Assembly: GCF_000828635.1 (NCBI RefSeq)
Contig: NZ_AP012547.1
Span: 2,356,001 to 2,420,000, forward strand
Length of the DNA stretch: 64,000 nt
Direction of reading: 5' to 3'
Source: Sulfuritalea hydrogenivorans sk43H
Lineage (GTDB): Bacteria > Pseudomonadota > Gammaproteobacteria > Burkholderiales > Rhodocyclaceae
Positions 1 to 9,154 of this stretch are shown here, in pieces (position 1 is the first letter of the stretch; each line of letters starts with the position of its first letter). The position numbers and the translations under genes were made by a program. The notes below the pieces were generated by a model. It made no database searches. It was not told the origin of the DNA and worked only from the letters and a program-made list of their open reading frames with translations.

Positions 1-20
1 AATCTGCGAAATCTGCGGAC
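1..20. repeat. Right end of a CGCAGAT-heptamer element, cut by the window
   Basis: AATCTGCGAAATCTGCGGAC holds two reversed heptamers and the same GCGGAC tip as the right ends at 41697 and 48388. It lies just downstream of potB. Confidence 0.6.
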
Positions 21-38
21 AAAATGCCTTTGGCAACT

Positions 39-881
39 TCACGAAACCGCCTCCGTCCCGTGCAGCCCTCGCTTCGAGGCCCAGGCGGTGAGCCCCGCCA
101 GCGCCAGCACGCAGGCCGTTAGCATGATCGACAGCGCCGAGCCGAGCGGCCAGTCGCGGTTTTCCAGGAACTGTTCCTTGATCAGGTTGCCGATCAGGAT
201 GTCGCCGGTGCCGCCGAGCAGTTCCGGCACGGCGAACATGCCCAGCACGGGGATGAAGACCAGCGCCGAACCGGAGAAGATGCCGGGCAGCGAGAGCGGA
301 AAGGTCACGCGCCAGAAGCGCGTCCAGGCATTGGCGCCGAGGTCCTGCGCGGCTTCGAGCAGGGCTGGATCATGTTTTTCGAGGTTGGTGTAGAGCGGCA
401 GCACCATGAAGGGCAGGTGCGCATAGACCATGCCGACAATCACGGCGAAGGGCGTGTACAGCAGGTTGACCGGGCCCAGCAGCATGATCCAGGCATAGAT
501 GCGCACCAGGAAATTGCTGGCGAAGGGCAGGATCACCAGCAGCACCAAAAAGTCGCGGCGCTGCCTGGGGCTTCGCGCGATCAGCCAGGCCAGCGGGTAG
601 GCGAGCACGATGCAGAGCAGCGTGGTCAGCGCGGCGACCAGAAAGGAACGGGCGAAGATTTCGAGGTAGATGACGTCGCCGCCGAGGAAGCGGTAGGCAT
701 CCAGCGTCAGCGCGGCGAGGCTGTCGATGGGCGCGAGGCCGCCGAACTCGCCGGTTTCGCGAAAGCCGGCGACCACCACGATCAGCGCCGGGACGAGGAA
801 GAAGGCGAGCAGGAACAGCGTGGGCGGCAGCGTGACGATCCACTTGGTCAGGCCCGCCGGCTGGCTTCTCGGTGCGGACAC
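39..881 (-). CDS. potB: Polyamine-type ABC transporter permease (PotB-like)
   Basis: This is an inner-membrane permease of the spermidine/putrescine (PotB/CysTW) family, 280 residues, the usual length. An N-terminal membrane segment (about residues 14-37) is followed by a soluble loop and five further hydrophobic segments; the cytoplasmic EAA-type loop is visible as EAAQDLGANAWTRFWRVTFP. The start is GTG at 881, with a gcgagg ribosome site seven bases upstream and only 11 bases after the stop of the ATPase gene, so the two are one operon. A PotC-type partner and perhaps the binding protein would lie left of the window. The exact substrate (spermidine, putrescine or another polyamine) cannot be read from the sequence. 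Confidence 0.88.
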   Translation of the reverse strand: MSAPRSQPAGLTKWIVTLPPTLFLLAFFLVPALIVVVAGFRETGEFGGLAPIDSLAALTLDAYRFLGGDVIYLEIFARSFLVAALTTLLCIVLAYPLAWLIARSPRQRRDFLVLLVILPFASNFLVRIYAWIMLLGPVNLLYTPFAVIVGMVYAHLPFMVLPLYTNLEKHDPALLEAAQDLGANAWTRFWRVTFPLSLPGIFSGSALVFIPVLGMFAVPELLGGTGDILIGNLIKEQFLENRDWPLGSALSIMLTACVLALAGLTAWASKRGLHGTEAVS

Positions 882-892
882 AGGCGGCCTCG

Positions 893-1978
893 CTAGCTTC
901 TGAGGTACACGCCGGCGTCATGCCGCCAGCAGACGGTGACGGCGTCGCCGACTTCGTGGAACTTGGCGCGGCCCGGCGCGGCGTTGGGCATCAGTGCCTC
1001 TATCACGCGACCGTTGGCCAGCTCGACCTTGTACAGCGTGACATCGCCCAGATACAGCAGTTCGCGCACCACGCCCTCGAAGCTGTTTTTCAGGTCGGCG
1101 GATTCCTTGTGGCCGAAGACGCGGATCAGTTCCGGGCGCAGGGCAAAGGCGCCGCGCTCGCCCACTGCGATCGGGCGCGGGTCGGTGGCGGCGATGTCGC
1201 CGAGGCCTTCCGCATGCAGGCCGAGCAGCACCTTGCTCGACGACGTCACTTCGACGTCGAGCAGGTTGATCTTGCCGATGAAGTCGGCGACGAAGCGGTT
1301 GGCGGGCTGGGTGTAGAGCTGGTCCGGCTCGTCGCATTGCTCGATGCGGCCGTCCTTCATCACGGCGATGCGATGCGACAGGGCCAGCGCCTCCTGCTGC
1401 GAATGCGTGACGAAGATGAAAGTGATGCCGACTTCGCGCTGCAGTGCGATCAGTTCGATCTGCATTTCGACACGCAGCTTGGCGTCGAGCGCGCCCAGCG
1501 GCTCATCGAGCAGCAACAGGCGCGGCTGGTTGACCAGGCCGCGCGCCAGCGCCACGCGCTGCTTCTGGCCGCCGGAGAGTTCGTGGGGAAAGCTGTCGGC
1601 CTTGTCTTCGAGATGCACCAGGGCCAGGGTTTCGCCGACGCGACGCCGTATCTCCGGCGCCGACTTTCCGGCCATCTCCAGCGGGAAGGCGATGTTGCCT
1701 GCCACCGTCATGTGCGGAAACAGCGCGTAGCTCTGGAACACGGTATGCAGCGGGCGTTTTTCCGGCGGCACGCCGGCCAGCGATTGGCCGTCGAGCAATA
1801 TCTCGCCTTCGTCCGGTTCGTCGAAGCCGGCGATCATGCGCAGGATGGTGGTCTTGCCGCAGCCCGAAGGCCCGAGCAGAGTGAAGAATTCTCCCTGCTC
1901 GATGGCGATGGAAACGTCCTTCACCGCTTCGAGCGAACCGAAGCGGCGCGTTAGGTTGCGGATTTCGAGCAGTGCCAT
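893..1978 (-). CDS. potA: Polyamine-type ABC transporter ATP-binding protein (PotA-like)
   Basis: This is the cytoplasmic ATPase that powers the adjoining permease, 361 residues. Walker A GPSGCGKTT lies at residues 36-44, the Q-loop in FQSYALF near 81, the LSGGQ signature at 134-138 and Walker B LLLLDEP at 154-160, with the switch histidine in VTHSQ. The C-terminal 130 residues form the TOBE regulatory domain typical of PotA/MalK ATPases. Residues GKSAPEI (104-110) are encoded by a copy of the 25-base dispersed repeat described below, in a loop where family members vary. It is first in the visible operon; the DHH gene upstream is separated by 61 bases with a hairpin. Confidence 0.92.
   Translation of the reverse strand: MALLEIRNLTRRFGSLEAVKDVSIAIEQGEFFTLLGPSGCGKTTILRMIAGFDEPDEGEILLDGQSLAGVPPEKRPLHTVFQSYALFPHMTVAGNIAFPLEMAGKSAPEIRRRVGETLALVHLEDKADSFPHELSGGQKQRVALARGLVNQPRLLLLDEPLGALDAKLRVEMQIELIALQREVGITFIFVTHSQQEALALSHRIAVMKDGRIEQCDEPDQLYTQPANRFVADFIGKINLLDVEVTSSSKVLLGLHAEGLGDIAATDPRPIAVGERGAFALRPELIRVFGHKESADLKNSFEGVVRELLYLGDVTLYKVELANGRVIEALMPNAAPGRAKFHEVGDAVTVCWRHDAGVYLRS
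1644..1668 (-). repeat. 25-base dispersed repeat, copy 1 (inside potA)
   Basis: It matches the window consensus at 23 of 25 bases. It lies sense to potA and is read in the frame that gives K-S-A-P-E-I. Confidence 0.8.
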
Positions 1979-2005
1979 GTCGGGTCCGCCGTTCTTCTAC
2001 CGGCG

Positions 2006-2027
2006 CCGGCAGGCGGCTGCCTGCCGG
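2006..2027. terminator. Hairpin between DHH gene and potA
   Basis: A perfect nine-base-pair stem, CCGGCAGGC against GCCTGCCGG, with a four-base loop lies just after the DHH stop codon. There is no T-run, so it may be a weak or Rho-assisted terminator or an mRNA 3'-end stabiliser rather than a classic intrinsic terminator. Confidence 0.45.
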
Positions 2028-2039
2028 TGAAGCAAACGC

Positions 2040-2972
2040 TCAGCCGTCGGCGTTGATGTTGGTGATCAGCTCCTTCAAAACCGTATCGGCGCGATCGTTG
2101 GCGATCTGGCAGGTGCCGGCATTCTCATGGCCGCCGCCGCCGTAGAACAGCATCAGTTCGCCGACGTTGGTGCCGGAGGTGCGATTGATGATCGATTTGC
2201 CGGTGGCGAACACGGTGTTCTGCTTCTGCACGCCCCACATGATGTGGATCGAGATGTTGGTCTCGGGGAACAGCGCGTAGATCATGAAGCGATTGACGGC
2301 GTAGATCGTCTCCTCGTGGCGCAGGTCGAGCACCGCGAGATTGCCGTACACCGTGGTGCAGCGCTTGATCTGCTCCTTGGCCTTTTCGGCATGCTCGAAA
2401 TAAAGGTCGACCCGTTCCTTGACATCCGGCAGGGCGAGGATGTCGTCGATGCCGTGATTGCGGCAGTAGGCGATCAGGTCCATCATCAGCTGGTAGTTGC
2501 TGACGCGGAACTCGCGGAAACGGCCCAGCCCGGTACGCGAATCCATCAGGTAGTTGAGCAGCACCCAGTCTTTCGGGTCGAGGATTTCCTGGCGCGTGAA
2601 GTTCGCCGAGTCGGCCTTGTCGACGGCGATCATCATGTCGTTGAACGACGAAGGGAAGCGCCCCTTGCCGCCGTAGTGCTCGAACACCACGCGCGCGGCG
2701 GACGGCGCATCCGGATAGATGATGTGGTTGGGGCGCTCGCCGGGATTGCGGAAAGTCTCGGAGAGATGGTGGTCGAACGCCAGATGCACGCCCGGCACGA
2801 AGGGCAGGTTGGTGGTGATGTCGCGTTCGGAGATTTCGATCTTGCCATCCTGCATGTCCTTCGGATGGACGAACTTGATCTCGTCGATCAGATCCAGTTC
2901 ATTCAGCAACACCGCGCAGGCCAGACCATCAAAATCGCTGCGGGTCACCAGGCGGTATTTTTTGTCGGACAT
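2040..2972 (-). CDS. DHH-family phosphoesterase (exopolyphosphatase-like)
   Basis: The protein has 310 residues and the DHH/DHHA1 two-domain plan. RSDFDGLACA near residues 12-21 is the first metal site, FDHHLS near 66 is the DHH motif, DKADSAN near 118 supplies another metal ligand, and GGGGHENAG near 280 is the DHHA1 substrate motif. Family members are Mn-dependent phosphoesterases acting on polyphosphate, oligoribonucleotides or cyclic dinucleotide products; which of these applies here is not shown. The ATG start has a GGGAG site seven bases upstream. It sits alone between the transporter operon and the AddA-like gene. Confidence 0.8.
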   Translation of the reverse strand: MSDKKYRLVTRSDFDGLACAVLLNELDLIDEIKFVHPKDMQDGKIEISERDITTNLPFVPGVHLAFDHHLSETFRNPGERPNHIIYPDAPSAARVVFEHYGGKGRFPSSFNDMMIAVDKADSANFTRQEILDPKDWVLLNYLMDSRTGLGRFREFRVSNYQLMMDLIAYCRNHGIDDILALPDVKERVDLYFEHAEKAKEQIKRCTTVYGNLAVLDLRHEETIYAVNRFMIYALFPETNISIHIMWGVQKQNTVFATGKSIINRTSGTNVGELMLFYGGGGHENAGTCQIANDRADTVLKELITNINADG

Positions 2973-2990
2973 GTCTTTCTCCCGGAAAAC

Positions 2991-5900
2991 TCACTCGAAA
3001 GTCGGATTGTATTCCAGACTTGCCAGGATGCCATGGGCGACATAAAACACCGCCAGACGCAGCGGCAAACCATCGCCGGCGAACAGCGCGGCGTAGGACT
3101 CCAGTTGCGATTGGTAACGCGCGGCATGGGCTTGCAGGCGCGAGCCATCGGCCGCCGCACCCAGGTCGGCGGTCTTGTAGTCGATGATCCAGCGCTCGCC
3201 GTTTTCGACGAAGCTGCGGTCGACGACGCGGGTTATCGCCGTACCGCCGGCGCCGACTCCGGTCAGCGCCAGTTCGGCGGCCGCATCGGCACGGCGGCGC
3301 AGCACCCATTGGCCGTCGGCGCTGGCCAGCGTCGTCGCCAGCATCGCGGCGACGCGCGACGCGCCGGTCCGCGCATCGGCCGGCGACCAGCCGCGGCTGG
3401 CGAGCCAGCGCTCGAAGCCCGGCTGGCGCTCGGCCATGCGCTGGGGCGACCAGGCTTCCGGCTCGGCGGCGATCAGTTCCAGCACGGCATGGGCCAGCGT
3501 GCCCACCGCGGCGGCCAGCGGGTCGACGGTTTCTTCCGGCGCATCCAGTGCCGGCAACGGCAATGCAGGCGCGCGCCACTCGGACGGCACGGCCGGCGCC
3601 TTCAGGCGCATCAATTGCGGCACGAAATCCCTCAGCTCGCCGTCGAAAGCGGGAGTCGGCGCTGGCGGTGCGGCGATTGCGGCATGGAAATCCGGTTCGA
3701 CGGCCGGCCACAGCCGTGCCAGCGGCGAGGCGGCGCGCGGGGCGACCAGCGCGCCCTGCTCGTCGCGGAAGGCCACGCCCACCAGATGCAGGCGGCGCAC
3801 CGCGCGCGTGGCGGCGACGTAGAGCACGCGGGCGTCCTCGTTGCGGCTGCGCTCCTTCTCCATGCGCTGCAGGAAGTCATACACCGTCGGCTCGCCGGCC
3901 TTGCCCGCGCTGCGCCGATTCACCGGCGCGGCGACCAGGCGCTCGCCGCAGGCCAGCGGAAAGCTGTCCCAGGCCAGCAACGGCATGTCGCGCGCCGGGG
4001 TTTCGCGGTGCAGGCCGGGCAGGATCACGGTGTCGAATTCGAGGCCCTTGGCCTTGTGCACCGTCATCAGTTGCAGCAAGCCGTCGGCCTGCGCATCGGG
4101 CGCGGCGAACAGGCGGGCCATGTCGTCTTCGAGGCTGTCGAGGACGAAGCGCCCCGCCGCGTCGAGCGCGTCGAGACGATTGAAGAAGGCCTGCGCGTCG
4201 GACAGGTCGTTCGCAGCGTTCAGGCAATGGGGGCCGCCGAGCTTTTTCCAGGCGTCCTCGACCCAGCGCCGGCGCCGCTGGCGGCCCTGCCCGGCCAGCG
4301 CCTCGGCCAGCACCTCGCGCACGTGGCCCAGCCGCTGCCGGCCATCGGCCGACAGGCGACTGATGCGCTCGGCATCCTGCATCAGCGACCAGATCGTGGC
4401 CTGATGGTCGTCGCCGGCAAGCGCGTGCAGATCGGCCAGCGTCATGCCGCACCACGGCGCGCGCAGGATCGCCAGCCAATGCACGCGGTCGGCGCGGTGA
4501 TGCAGGGCGCGGGTCAGCGAGATCAGGTCCTGCACCGCCTGGCGCCCGGCCAGCGGCTCGATTTCCACGGCAGAGAAGCGCCAGCCGGCGCCATGGCGGC
4601 GAATCGCGGCGACCAGCGCCGCCAGATGCGCGCGGGCGCGCACCAGCACGGCAATGTTGCGCGTCGGGTCCTCGCGCCACTCGGCTTCGATCAGGGCGAC
4701 GATGGCTTGCGCCTCGGTGCGCTCGGCGGCGGCGCCCTCGCCCTTTTCGGCCAGCACCGGATGCATGGCGACGCCGGCCTGCGGCAGCGCCCCCCGCGTG
4801 GCGACGAACTCGCGATAGCGGATCTCGCCGCGCAGCGGATCGTCGGCGACGGGGAACACTTCGGGGAAGCAGGCATTGATCCAGTCCACCACTTCCGGGC
4901 AGGAGCGGTTGTTGCGCGACAGGCGCAAGGGTGTCAGCCGCAGCGCGCCGATGCCGATTTCGGCCACGCGCAGGAAGAGGCCGACGTCGGCCTTGCGGAA
5001 GCGGTAGATCGACTGCATCGGATCGCCCACCGCAAACAGCGTGCGACCATCCTCTGGCTGCCAGCCGGCGGTGAGGCGTTCGAGCAGCTCGATCTGCGTC
5101 GGACTGGTATCCTGGAATTCGTCGACCAGCAGGTGGCGGATGCGGTAATCGAGACGCAGGCCAAGTTCCGAGGGGTCGAGTTCGTCGCCCAGCGCCGCGA
5201 TCGCGCGCGCCGCGAGTTCGCCGAAATCGACTTCGCCGCTTTCGCGAAACACCAGCCACAGTTCGGCGGCGGCGAGCTTCATCAGTCGCGCCAGCGCGCG
5301 CACCACCTCGTCGTGGTCGTGATCGGACGCCGGCAGTTCGCGCAGACGCTGCAACGCTGCGATCGCCCGGACATCGAGCGCGGCCAGCCGTTCCAGCATG
5401 GCGTCCTTCTGCGGCTTGAATTCCTTGCCGGCGGGGAAGCCGTTGTTCACCGTCACGGTCTTGCGCGCCGTGCCTTCCTTGGTCAGCAGGAAATCGGCCA
5501 GCGCCCGCCAGCGCGGCAATTCTTCGGGCGCGGCGGTCAACGGCTCGACCCAGTCGACGAAATGGCCATCACCGAGATTGTCCGCGGCATAGCGCGCCAG
5601 CGGCATCCACTGCCGCTGCCATCCATCGTCGAGCACCCCGGCGACCAGCGCCAGTTCTTCGCCAACCATCTCGCGCAGGGCTGCGCCGATCGCCGACTCG
5701 GGATCATCGAGTTCCGCTATCGCGCGCCATTGCTCGCGCCGTGCCAGCATCTCGGCCAGCAGACGCGCCAGCCGCGCCGCGTCGTTGTCGAGGTGCGCCA
5801 GCGCCGTGGCGACCGCCTCGGCATGTTCGCGCTCTTCTTCCCCCTGGCTTTCCAGATGGTCCAGCGCGCGCCGCGCGGCTTCTTCGTAATGCCGCGCGGC

Positions 5901-6338
5901 CTCGTCGGCCACGGCCGGCTGCGCGCCGAAGCGCGACAGCAGCGGCATCTGCCGTGCCAGGCTGGCGCACAGGGCATCGATGGTGGTCAGGCGCAGCCGC
6001 CCCGGCTGGGTCTCGATCTGCCAGCCCAGTTCGCCCGATCGCGCCAGCGCCGCGCGCGCCAGCTCGAAAGTGATGCGCTTGTGCGGCTGCTCGGGCAGCT
6101 TGCCTGCGCGCGCCAGTTCGAGGCTTTCGGCAATGCGCTGGCGCATTTCGCCCGCGGCCTTGTTGGTGAAGGTGATGGCGATGATTTCTTCGGGCGCGTC
6201 GACGGTGGCCAGCAGGCGCAGGTAGCGCTGCGTCAGCAGCTCGGTCTTGCCCGCGCCGGCCGGCGCCTCGACGATGAAGGAGTCGAGTTCCAGCGCGCGG
6301 CGGCGGTTTGCCTCATCGTCGAGCAACAGGTCGTTCAT
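2991..6338 (-). CDS. AddA/RecB-like UvrD-family helicase-nuclease
   Basis: A 1115-residue superfamily 1 helicase with a C-terminal nuclease, acting on double-strand DNA ends in recombinational repair. Walker A EAPAGAGKT is at residues 24-32, motif Ia ITFTNKAA at 55-62, Walker B DEFQDTS at 406-412, and motif III GDPMQSIYRFRKADV about 30 residues later. The late motif LMTVHKAKGLEFDTVILPG marks the second RecA domain. The PD-(D/E)XK nuclease core appears near the end as VVDRSF...IIDYKT, preceded by the GTLAHAVLE helix. It overlaps the stop of the AddB-like gene by four bases (ATGA), so the two are coupled. Two copies of the 25-base repeat lie in it. Confidence 0.88.
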   Translation of the reverse strand: MNDLLLDDEANRRRALELDSFIVEAPAGAGKTELLTQRYLRLLATVDAPEEIIAITFTNKAAGEMRQRIAESLELARAGKLPEQPHKRITFELARAALARSGELGWQIETQPGRLRLTTIDALCASLARQMPLLSRFGAQPAVADEAARHYEEAARRALDHLESQGEEEREHAEAVATALAHLDNDAARLARLLAEMLARREQWRAIAELDDPESAIGAALREMVGEELALVAGVLDDGWQRQWMPLARYAADNLGDGHFVDWVEPLTAAPEELPRWRALADFLLTKEGTARKTVTVNNGFPAGKEFKPQKDAMLERLAALDVRAIAALQRLRELPASDHDHDEVVRALARLMKLAAAELWLVFRESGEVDFGELAARAIAALGDELDPSELGLRLDYRIRHLLVDEFQDTSPTQIELLERLTAGWQPEDGRTLFAVGDPMQSIYRFRKADVGLFLRVAEIGIGALRLTPLRLSRNNRSCPEVVDWINACFPEVFPVADDPLRGEIRYREFVATRGALPQAGVAMHPVLAEKGEGAAAERTEAQAIVALIEAEWREDPTRNIAVLVRARAHLAALVAAIRRHGAGWRFSAVEIEPLAGRQAVQDLISLTRALHHRADRVHWLAILRAPWCGMTLADLHALAGDDHQATIWSLMQDAERISRLSADGRQRLGHVREVLAEALAGQGRQRRRRWVEDAWKKLGGPHCLNAANDLSDAQAFFNRLDALDAAGRFVLDSLEDDMARLFAAPDAQADGLLQLMTVHKAKGLEFDTVILPGLHRETPARDMPLLAWDSFPLACGERLVAAPVNRRSAGKAGEPTVYDFLQRMEKERSRNEDARVLYVAATRAVRRLHLVGVAFRDEQGALVAPRAASPLARLWPAVEPDFHAAIAAPPAPTPAFDGELRDFVPQLMRLKAPAVPSEWRAPALPLPALDAPEETVDPLAAAVGTLAHAVLELIAAEPEAWSPQRMAERQPGFERWLASRGWSPADARTGASRVAAMLATTLASADGQWVLRRRADAAAELALTGVGAGGTAITRVVDRSFVENGERWIIDYKTADLGAAADGSRLQAHAARYQSQLESYAALFAGDGLPLRLAVFYVAHGILASLEYNPTFE
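3237..3261 (-). repeat. 25-base dispersed repeat, copy 2 (inside AddA-like gene)
   Basis: It matches at 20 of 25 bases. It is sense to the gene and read as V-G-A-G-G-T-A, just before the nuclease core. Confidence 0.65.
3651..3675 (+). repeat. 25-base dispersed repeat, copy 3 (inside AddA-like gene, antisense)
   Basis: It matches at 21 of 25 bases. It is antisense to the gene and encodes the proline/alanine-rich linker A-P-P-A-P-T-P-A. Confidence 0.7.
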
Positions 6339-9148
6339 GGGTGCTCATCCTTGGGAGCCGCCACGGACGGCGAACAACCGTCACCCCCTTTCGCGGAAAG
6401 GGGGCCGTGGGGTATGCCGTCCAATTGGCCCGCCTCGTCGAATTGCTGCTGCCGTTCGGCGACGCGCAGCAGTGCGCGCACGTCGCAGTATTCGATGTCC
6501 TTCTCGGCATCGAATACCACCGCGGCGGCGCCGTCGCGCACCTCGCGCGCGACGGCGGTAAGGCGTTGCGCCCAAAGGCTGCGCAGGGCCGGCCAATCGG
6601 GGAAATCCTCCTCCGCGTAGAGCCTGCGCTGCGCTGCGAGCGGCTTCACTTCGGGCAGCAGGCCTTCGTCCTCGCTGACGCCGAGGAAACCCGGTTTGTC
6701 CGGCGTGACGCGGGCCAGCGCCACGGCGGCCACATCGCGATCGGGAAACGCCAGCGCGGCGTAGATCGGCAGTTGCGGCTCCTTGATGCGTGCCTCGGCC
6801 CAGCTTGCGGCGGAGTCGTTGCGGCCGCTCTTGTAGTCGATCACCACCAGCCGGCCGTCGGCGAGCTGGTCGATGCGGTCGATCACGACGCGCACCGGCA
6901 GGCCTTCGATGTCGAGTTCGTGATGCTCCTCGCAGGCGATCACGCGGAAGGGCGCGCGCCTGGCTTCGACCTCCAGCCAGATTGCCAGCAAGGCCTGCAG
7001 CCGCTCGTCTTCCAGTTGCCGCAAGCGCGGCGGTAGCGGCTCGGCGGCGCGGCGGTCATGCTCCGCCAGCGCATGGGCCACCACGCGCCGGATCTCCGCG
7101 CTGCGGGTGGCGGCATCCATCCGGTTCAGATCGACGAGGCTGCGTCCGCGCCAGAACTCCTCCAGCGCGGCATGCAGCAGCGAGCCGCGCGTTCGCGCGT
7201 CGAGGCCGAAAGTCGGCGCCGGCAACACGGCGGCACCGAGCCGGTATTGATAGAAACCCCAGGCCGGGCACACCGCCTGCGCCTTCAGCAGCGCCGTGCC
7301 GCCGCGAATGTGCTCGTTCGCGCCGACCGGAGGCGCCCGCGCATCATCGATGCGCGCCAAGCCGGGCTCTTCCGCATGCGGTGGTATCGGCGCAGTTGCC
7401 AACTCGCGGCGCGATATGTTCGCCAGCAGCGGACTCGACCGCAAAGGCCGCTCGCCTTCGCGCTGCGCCCACGAAAACACCACTTCACCCGCGCTGGCGC
7501 ACCACGCGGCTTGCAGGGCTTGCGCCTCGACGGCAAGGCTGTCGGCGCGGGCGGCAGAGATGCCGGCGCGACGCTGCAACTCGGCGGGCAGCAGCGGATT
7601 TGGACGCGGCGCCGGCGGCCAGGCGCCTTCGTTGAGCCCCATGACCCAGAGCGCATCGACGGCGCCGGCCAGCGCATCGTCCACAGTGCAAACCTCGATC
7701 CGCGCCACAGTGCGACGCGGCGGCTCGAAGGCGTGGTCGCGACACTGCCGCTGCAACTGGCGCAGGGCTTCGCCGGCATCGACCCGGCCCATGACGGCGT
7801 CCAGCGCCAGCAGGCCGCCCAGGCCTTCGCGCAATTTATCGCAGGCCGCGCGTTCGGCAACGAGCAAGGCGCGTTGCCCGGGCCAGCCGAGCGCCGCCAG
7901 CCACTCGCCGAAGCTCTTGCCCCAGGCCGACGGCGCTTGCCGGCGCGGCGCACGCCTTGCGGCTTCGAGCAGCGCGCCGAGATGCGCCACCAGTTGCGGC
8001 GCCTGCAGGCGCAAGGCCGGGTCGGCGCAGAGGCGGCCGACGCCGCGCTGCAAGCGTTCGAGGCTGGTTTCGGGTGGCAGCAATTCGCGCAAGCCGGCCT
8101 CGATGCGGGCGCGGGCATCGGCTTCGTCAACATCGGCCGACCAGCCTGTTCCGCAGAGCAGGGCGCCGAATTCGACCTGCGCCACGCGCTGCGAATGCAC
8201 CAGCACTTGCAGCAGGCGCAAGGCGACATCGACCAGCGGCTCGGCTGCCAGCGGGGACCCGGCGACGAAGGCATGATCGCGCTCCTGCGCGACCCACCCG
8301 GCGCCCACCGCGCCGGGATGGAGCACATCGTCGAGCGCGGCTTCGAGCAGCCGCCGGCGTACCTGCAGGTCGGCGACGGCGATGCGAACGCGAGTCGAGG
8401 CGTCGCGCGCCAGCCAATCGCGCGCCCACTTCGCGGCATCCATGCATTCAGCTTCGGCATCGGCCAGTTCGGCGCCCGCCGCAGGCACGGTTTCGCCACG
8501 GGCGAAGTCGAGTTGGAACAGCTCGACGCCGCGCGCCTCCAGCACCACCAGCAGGCGCGAAATCATCGGATCGGGTGCAATGAAGCCGGCAATGCCGATC
8601 CGCGCCGGCAGGCCGCCGATGCCGCGCTCGATGCACTCGATGCGCCAGGCCAGCGTTTCGTCCGCCGTGCGCCAGCCGCCGACCCGGCAGGCCTCGGCCA
8701 CTTTTTCCCGCCAGCGCCGGAAGGCGCGGTATTCCTCGGTTTGCAAGGCGTCGGCCACCTCGATGCGCCACGCGCGCTCCAGATTCGCCGCCTCCATCGC
8801 GGCCAGCGCCATGCCCTCGCGGTCGAACAGTTCCGCCGCCGCGCCGGCATCGGTGGCGATGGCCTGCTCCCACAGGCTGCGTTCCTGCGCCCGGGTGAGG
8901 AAAGCGCCGGGCACGCCAGCCGGGGGAATTTCGCCGCGCAGCAGCGCGCCGGACGTAACGTGATCGAGCCACTGCGCCGGCGTCGCGCTCTGCAGCGCCT
9001 GCCAGGTGACGGCGCCACGCGCGGCCTGCAATGCTCCATGCGCCCGCCGCAGGCTGCCCGCCAGCCGCGCCGTGGCGCACAGCACCACCGGCTCCGGACC
9101 TCCGCGCAGTTCGGCCAGATTTACTTCGGGCAGATCGGGACGAATCAT
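6335..9148 (-). CDS. AddB-like PD-(D/E)XK nuclease, probable DNA repair protein
   Basis: This 937-residue protein resembles the betaproteobacterial 'probable DNA repair protein' family that pairs with AddA-like helicases in place of AddB. The N-terminal half is a diverged helicase-like scaffold with no intact Walker A. The C-terminal nuclease has GSLLHAALEEF, then VIDRIDQ and VIDYKSG, giving the D...D-x-K catalytic set. It is translated immediately upstream of the helicase gene with an ATGA overlap, so the two products very likely form one complex. The last 25 or so residues (from DGIPHGP) are glycine/proline-rich and are encoded by a perfect hairpin sequence at 6384-6404, which looks like an added tail. 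Confidence 0.82.
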   Translation of the reverse strand: MIRPDLPEVNLAELRGGPEPVVLCATARLAGSLRRAHGALQAARGAVTWQALQSATPAQWLDHVTSGALLRGEIPPAGVPGAFLTRAQERSLWEQAIATDAGAAAELFDREGMALAAMEAANLERAWRIEVADALQTEEYRAFRRWREKVAEACRVGGWRTADETLAWRIECIERGIGGLPARIGIAGFIAPDPMISRLLVVLEARGVELFQLDFARGETVPAAGAELADAEAECMDAAKWARDWLARDASTRVRIAVADLQVRRRLLEAALDDVLHPGAVGAGWVAQERDHAFVAGSPLAAEPLVDVALRLLQVLVHSQRVAQVEFGALLCGTGWSADVDEADARARIEAGLRELLPPETSLERLQRGVGRLCADPALRLQAPQLVAHLGALLEAARRAPRRQAPSAWGKSFGEWLAALGWPGQRALLVAERAACDKLREGLGGLLALDAVMGRVDAGEALRQLQRQCRDHAFEPPRRTVARIEVCTVDDALAGAVDALWVMGLNEGAWPPAPRPNPLLPAELQRRAGISAARADSLAVEAQALQAAWCASAGEVVFSWAQREGERPLRSSPLLANISRRELATAPIPPHAEEPGLARIDDARAPPVGANEHIRGGTALLKAQAVCPAWGFYQYRLGAAVLPAPTFGLDARTRGSLLHAALEEFWRGRSLVDLNRMDAATRSAEIRRVVAHALAEHDRRAAEPLPPRLRQLEDERLQALLAIWLEVEARRAPFRVIACEEHHELDIEGLPVRVVIDRIDQLADGRLVVIDYKSGRNDSAASWAEARIKEPQLPIYAALAFPDRDVAAVALARVTPDKPGFLGVSEDEGLLPEVKPLAAQRRLYAEEDFPDWPALRSLWAQRLTAVAREVRDGAAAVVFDAEKDIEYCDVRALLRVAERQQQFDEAGQLDGIPHGPLSAKGGDGCSPSVAAPKDEHP
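6384..6404. repeat. Perfect hairpin inside the AddB-like C-terminal tail
   Basis: CCCCCTTTC (6384-6392) pairs perfectly with GAAAGGGGG (6396-6404) around a three-base loop. It lies within the coding sequence, about 50 bases before the stop. Confidence 0.6.
7208..7232 (+). repeat. 25-base dispersed repeat, copy 4 (inside AddB-like gene, antisense)
   Basis: It matches at 22 of 25 bases and is antisense to the gene, encoding A-A-V-L-P-A-P-T-F. Confidence 0.75.
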
Positions 9149-9154
9149 CGCGGA

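Noticed and set aside
3309-3333. GTCGGCGCTGGC core inside the AddA-like gene
   Set aside because: The twelve-base core matches but neither flank does, so chance in GC-rich sequence is likely.
2127-6620. A 1497-codon open frame on the plus strand opposite the DHH and AddA-like genes
   Set aside because: It is antisense to two genes with clear family motifs and is rich in H, R, Q and G, the signature of reading high-GC coding sequence backwards.
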